A stretch of DNA of 64,000 nucleotides from NCBI GenBank assembly GCA_039925965.1, contig JBDSXW010000122.1:19602-83601 (forward strand). Reading direction: 5' to 3'. The translations under genes and the position numbers were made by a program. The notes under the pieces were generated by a model. That model searched no databases. It saw only the letters and a program-made list of their open reading frames with translations, and was not told the DNA's origin. Positions 62,542 through 64,000 of the stretch are shown in pieces. The DNA is from JAZKFT01 sp039925965. GTDB taxonomy: Bacteria; Bacteroidota; Bacteroidia; Chitinophagales; Chitinophagaceae. Position 1 is the stretch's first letter; the number at the start of each line of letters is the position of its first letter.

Positions 62542-63771
62542 ATGGCCGAGAAAATCAAAGTAGCAAATCCCGTGGTGGAAATGGACGGGGACGAGATGAC
62601 GCGTATCATCTGGAAGTTTATAAAGGACAAACTAATCGTTCCTTATGTGGACGTGGATATTCAATATTTCGACCTCGGCATGGAATACCGGGATGAGACC
62701 AACGACCAGGTAACGATTGATGCGGCCAATGCGATCAAAGCTTGCGGCGTAGGTATTAAATGCGCGACTATTACGCCCGATGAAGCCCGTGTAAAAGAAT
62801 TTAACCTGAAACAAATGTGGAGAAGCCCCAACGGCACGATCCGCAATATCCTCGATGGCACCGTGTTTCGCGAGCCGATCGTAATGCAAAACGTGCCCCG
62901 CCTGGTGACTACCTGGACGGATCCGATCATCGTTGGCCGTCATGCTTTTGGCGACCAGTACCGCGCCACGGATTTTGTAGTACCTGGCAAAGGCAAGCTC
63001 ACCATCAAATTTGAAGGTGAAGACGGACAGGTTATTGAACACGAAGTATACCAGTTCAAAGGCCCGGGTGTTTCCCTGAGCATGTACAATATCGACGAAA
63101 GCATTTATGGCTTCGCCCGTAGCTGTATGAATATGGCGCTCACCAAAGGCTGGCCGCTGTACCTCAGCACCAAGAACACCATCCTGAAAAAATACGATGG
63201 CCGTTTTAAAGATATTTTTGAAGATGTGTTCCAAACTGAGTTCAAGGCAAAATTCATTGAAGCTGGTATCGTGTACGAGCACCGCCTGATCGACGACATG
63301 GTGGCGAGCGCATTGAAATGGAGCGGCAAATTTATCTGGGCCTGTAAGAACTATGACGGCGACGTTCAAAGCGATAGCGTGGCACAGGGCTTTGGCTCTT
63401 TGGGCCTGATGACGAGCGTGCTGGTAACGCCCGATGGCGGCACCATGGAAGCAGAAGCTGCTCATGGCACCGTGACGCGCCACTACCGTGATCACCAGGC
63501 TGGGAAACCTACCAGCACCAACCCGATCGCATCCATTTTTGCGTGGACACGTGGCCTGGCATTCCGTGGCAAACTGGATGGCAACCAACCGCTGATCGAT
63601 TTCTGCAACGCGGTCGAAGCCGTGTGCATCGAAGTGGTAGAAAGCGGCCGTATGACCAAGGACCTGGCGGTTTGTATCCATGGCAATAAGGTGAATCATG
63701 GCGAACATTACCTGTACACAGAAGAATTCCTGGATGCGATAGATGAGGGATTGAAGGCGAAACTGGGATAA
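62542..63771 (+). CDS. icd: NADP-dependent isocitrate dehydrogenase
   Basis: A 409-residue enzyme of the TCA cycle that oxidises isocitrate to 2-oxoglutarate. The type is that of the eukaryotic-like homodimeric NADP enzymes: NPVVEMDGDEMTRIIW start, RSPNGTIRNILDGTVFREPI substrate site, YEHRLIDDMVASALKW and the AEAAHGTVTRHYR loop, in which His and Arg bind the NADP phosphate. The ATG at 62542 is the family start; an earlier ATG at 62458 would add 28 unrelated residues. The gene begins about 320 bases after the 21-bp array and ends in a strong terminator. Confidence 0.95.
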   Translation: MAEKIKVANPVVEMDGDEMTRIIWKFIKDKLIVPYVDVDIQYFDLGMEYRDETNDQVTIDAANAIKACGVGIKCATITPDEARVKEFNLKQMWRSPNGTIRNILDGTVFREPIVMQNVPRLVTTWTDPIIVGRHAFGDQYRATDFVVPGKGKLTIKFEGEDGQVIEHEVYQFKGPGVSLSMYNIDESIYGFARSCMNMALTKGWPLYLSTKNTILKKYDGRFKDIFEDVFQTEFKAKFIEAGIVYEHRLIDDMVASALKWSGKFIWACKNYDGDVQSDSVAQGFGSLGLMTSVLVTPDGGTMEAEAAHGTVTRHYRDHQAGKPTSTNPIASIFAWTRGLAFRGKLDGNQPLIDFCNAVEAVCIEVVESGRMTKDLAVCIHGNKVNHGEHYLYTEEFLDAIDEGLKAKLG

Positions 63772-63794
63772 GATTTTTGAGGGATATTTTACAG

Positions 63795-63824
63795 GCCGAC
63801 TCCATTTTGGAGCCGGCTTTTTTT
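63795..63824 (+). terminator. Intrinsic terminator of icd
   Basis: GCCGACTCC pairs with GGAGCCGGC around ATTTT, with one mismatched position, and a run of seven T follows. Confidence 0.88.
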
Positions 63825-63866
63825 ATTTGGTAACCAGCGAAAGCCGGGCACTGATGGGGCTTTGGT

Positions 63867-63887
63867 GGCGACGCTCCATTCAACAGT
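63867..63887. repeat. Interspersed GGCGACGCTCC repeat, copy 3
   Basis: The 21 bases GGCGACGCTCCATTCAACAG plus T match the inverse of 14281-14302 with one change, and the first 15 bases match 3171-3185. It lies downstream of icd. Confidence 0.72.
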
Positions 63888-63939
63888 ATATCGTTGTTCG
63901 GCTTTCCTTCTTTGAATAGTAACATGGGTTTAGTGCAGT

Positions 63940-63990
63940 CGGGGGCCTCATCCCCGGCCCTTCTCCTCCCGGAGAAGGGTGCCTCTGTGC
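63940..63990. repeat. Interspersed GGGGGCCTCATCCCC repeat, copy 2
   Basis: The first 26 bases are identical to 14169-14194. After them CCCTTCTCC and GGAGAAGGG form a 9-bp hairpin with a 4-base loop, while the equivalent arms in copy 1 are partly lost. It reaches almost to the window edge. Confidence 0.78.
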
Positions 63991-64000
63991 AGGTCGTTCT

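Noticed and set aside
62632..63708. Minus-strand frame of 358 codons within icd
   Set aside because: It is antisense to a clearly conserved enzyme and its sequence has no family features; it is a shadow of biased codon use.

Overview
The window looks like chromosomal DNA of a Bacteroidota bacterium, most likely of the family Chitinophagaceae (genus not assigned). The reasons are a near-complete flexirubin-type (aryl polyene-dialkylresorcinol) pigment cluster, a succinate dehydrogenase with a single fused five-helix cytochrome b subunit, AT-rich leaders without clear Shine-Dalgarno sites, and families typical of the phylum (DUF3472, FKBP, DUF2062, DUF2809).

Layout. Positions 1-15345 hold ordinary core genes, nearly all on the minus strand: release factor 3 (prfC), succinate dehydrogenase (sdhC-sdhA-sdhB, with two unrelated short genes lodged between sdhA and sdhB), a cold-shock protein, an MFS transporter, a nucleoside deaminase and class I ribonucleotide reductase (nrdA, nrdB). 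This part also contains small decaying genes: a frameshifted AAA/SMC-like ATPase fragment at 1066-1499 and a frameshifted membrane protein at 5104-5540.

Positions 15992-55344 are one biosynthetic locus of about 39 kb. A plus-strand block (15992-24795) has darA and darB for the dialkylresorcinol half, a BtrH-like acyltransferase, an ABC exporter, and a first ACP-ketosynthase-chain length factor cassette. It meets tail to tail a long minus-strand block (24770-42332) with a second ACP-ketosynthase-chain length factor cassette, two further ketosynthases, a third ACP, two hot-dog dehydratases, a ketoreductase, a thioesterase, a halogenase-like flavoprotein, a methyltransferase, an LpxL-like acyltransferase, LolA-like and lipoprotein envelope genes, and a tyrosine ammonia-lyase. 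A second minus-strand block (44476-55344) has the starter ligase, holo-ACP synthase, a C45 acyltransferase, a second CrtI-like oxidoreductase, a trifunctional MMPL/acyltransferase/methyltransferase fusion and a glycosyltransferase-DUF2062 fusion. The inferred route is: tyrosine to 4-hydroxycinnamate (ammonia-lyase), activation (ligase), elongation to an aryl polyene (KS/CLF, FabG, dehydratases on ACPs), tailoring (methyltransferase, halogenase-like enzyme), coupling to the dialkylresorcinol, and export to the outer membrane. No transcription factor is seen inside the locus.

Positions 55345-64000 hold tRNA genes (Leu-TAA, Gly-GCC, Leu-GAG), a decayed tandem copy of the tRNA-Leu, a histidine kinase, a DUF3472-FKBP fusion, an SGNH hydrolase lipoprotein and NADP-isocitrate dehydrogenase. 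Two striking tandem arrays occur here: 21 units of a 7-bp repeat at 58424-58570, and 20 units of a 21-bp repeat built round a 10-bp palindrome at 61803-62222. Two interspersed repeat families recur across the window (14169 and 63940; 3171, 14281 and 63867). No insertion sequence, phage or CRISPR array was found.
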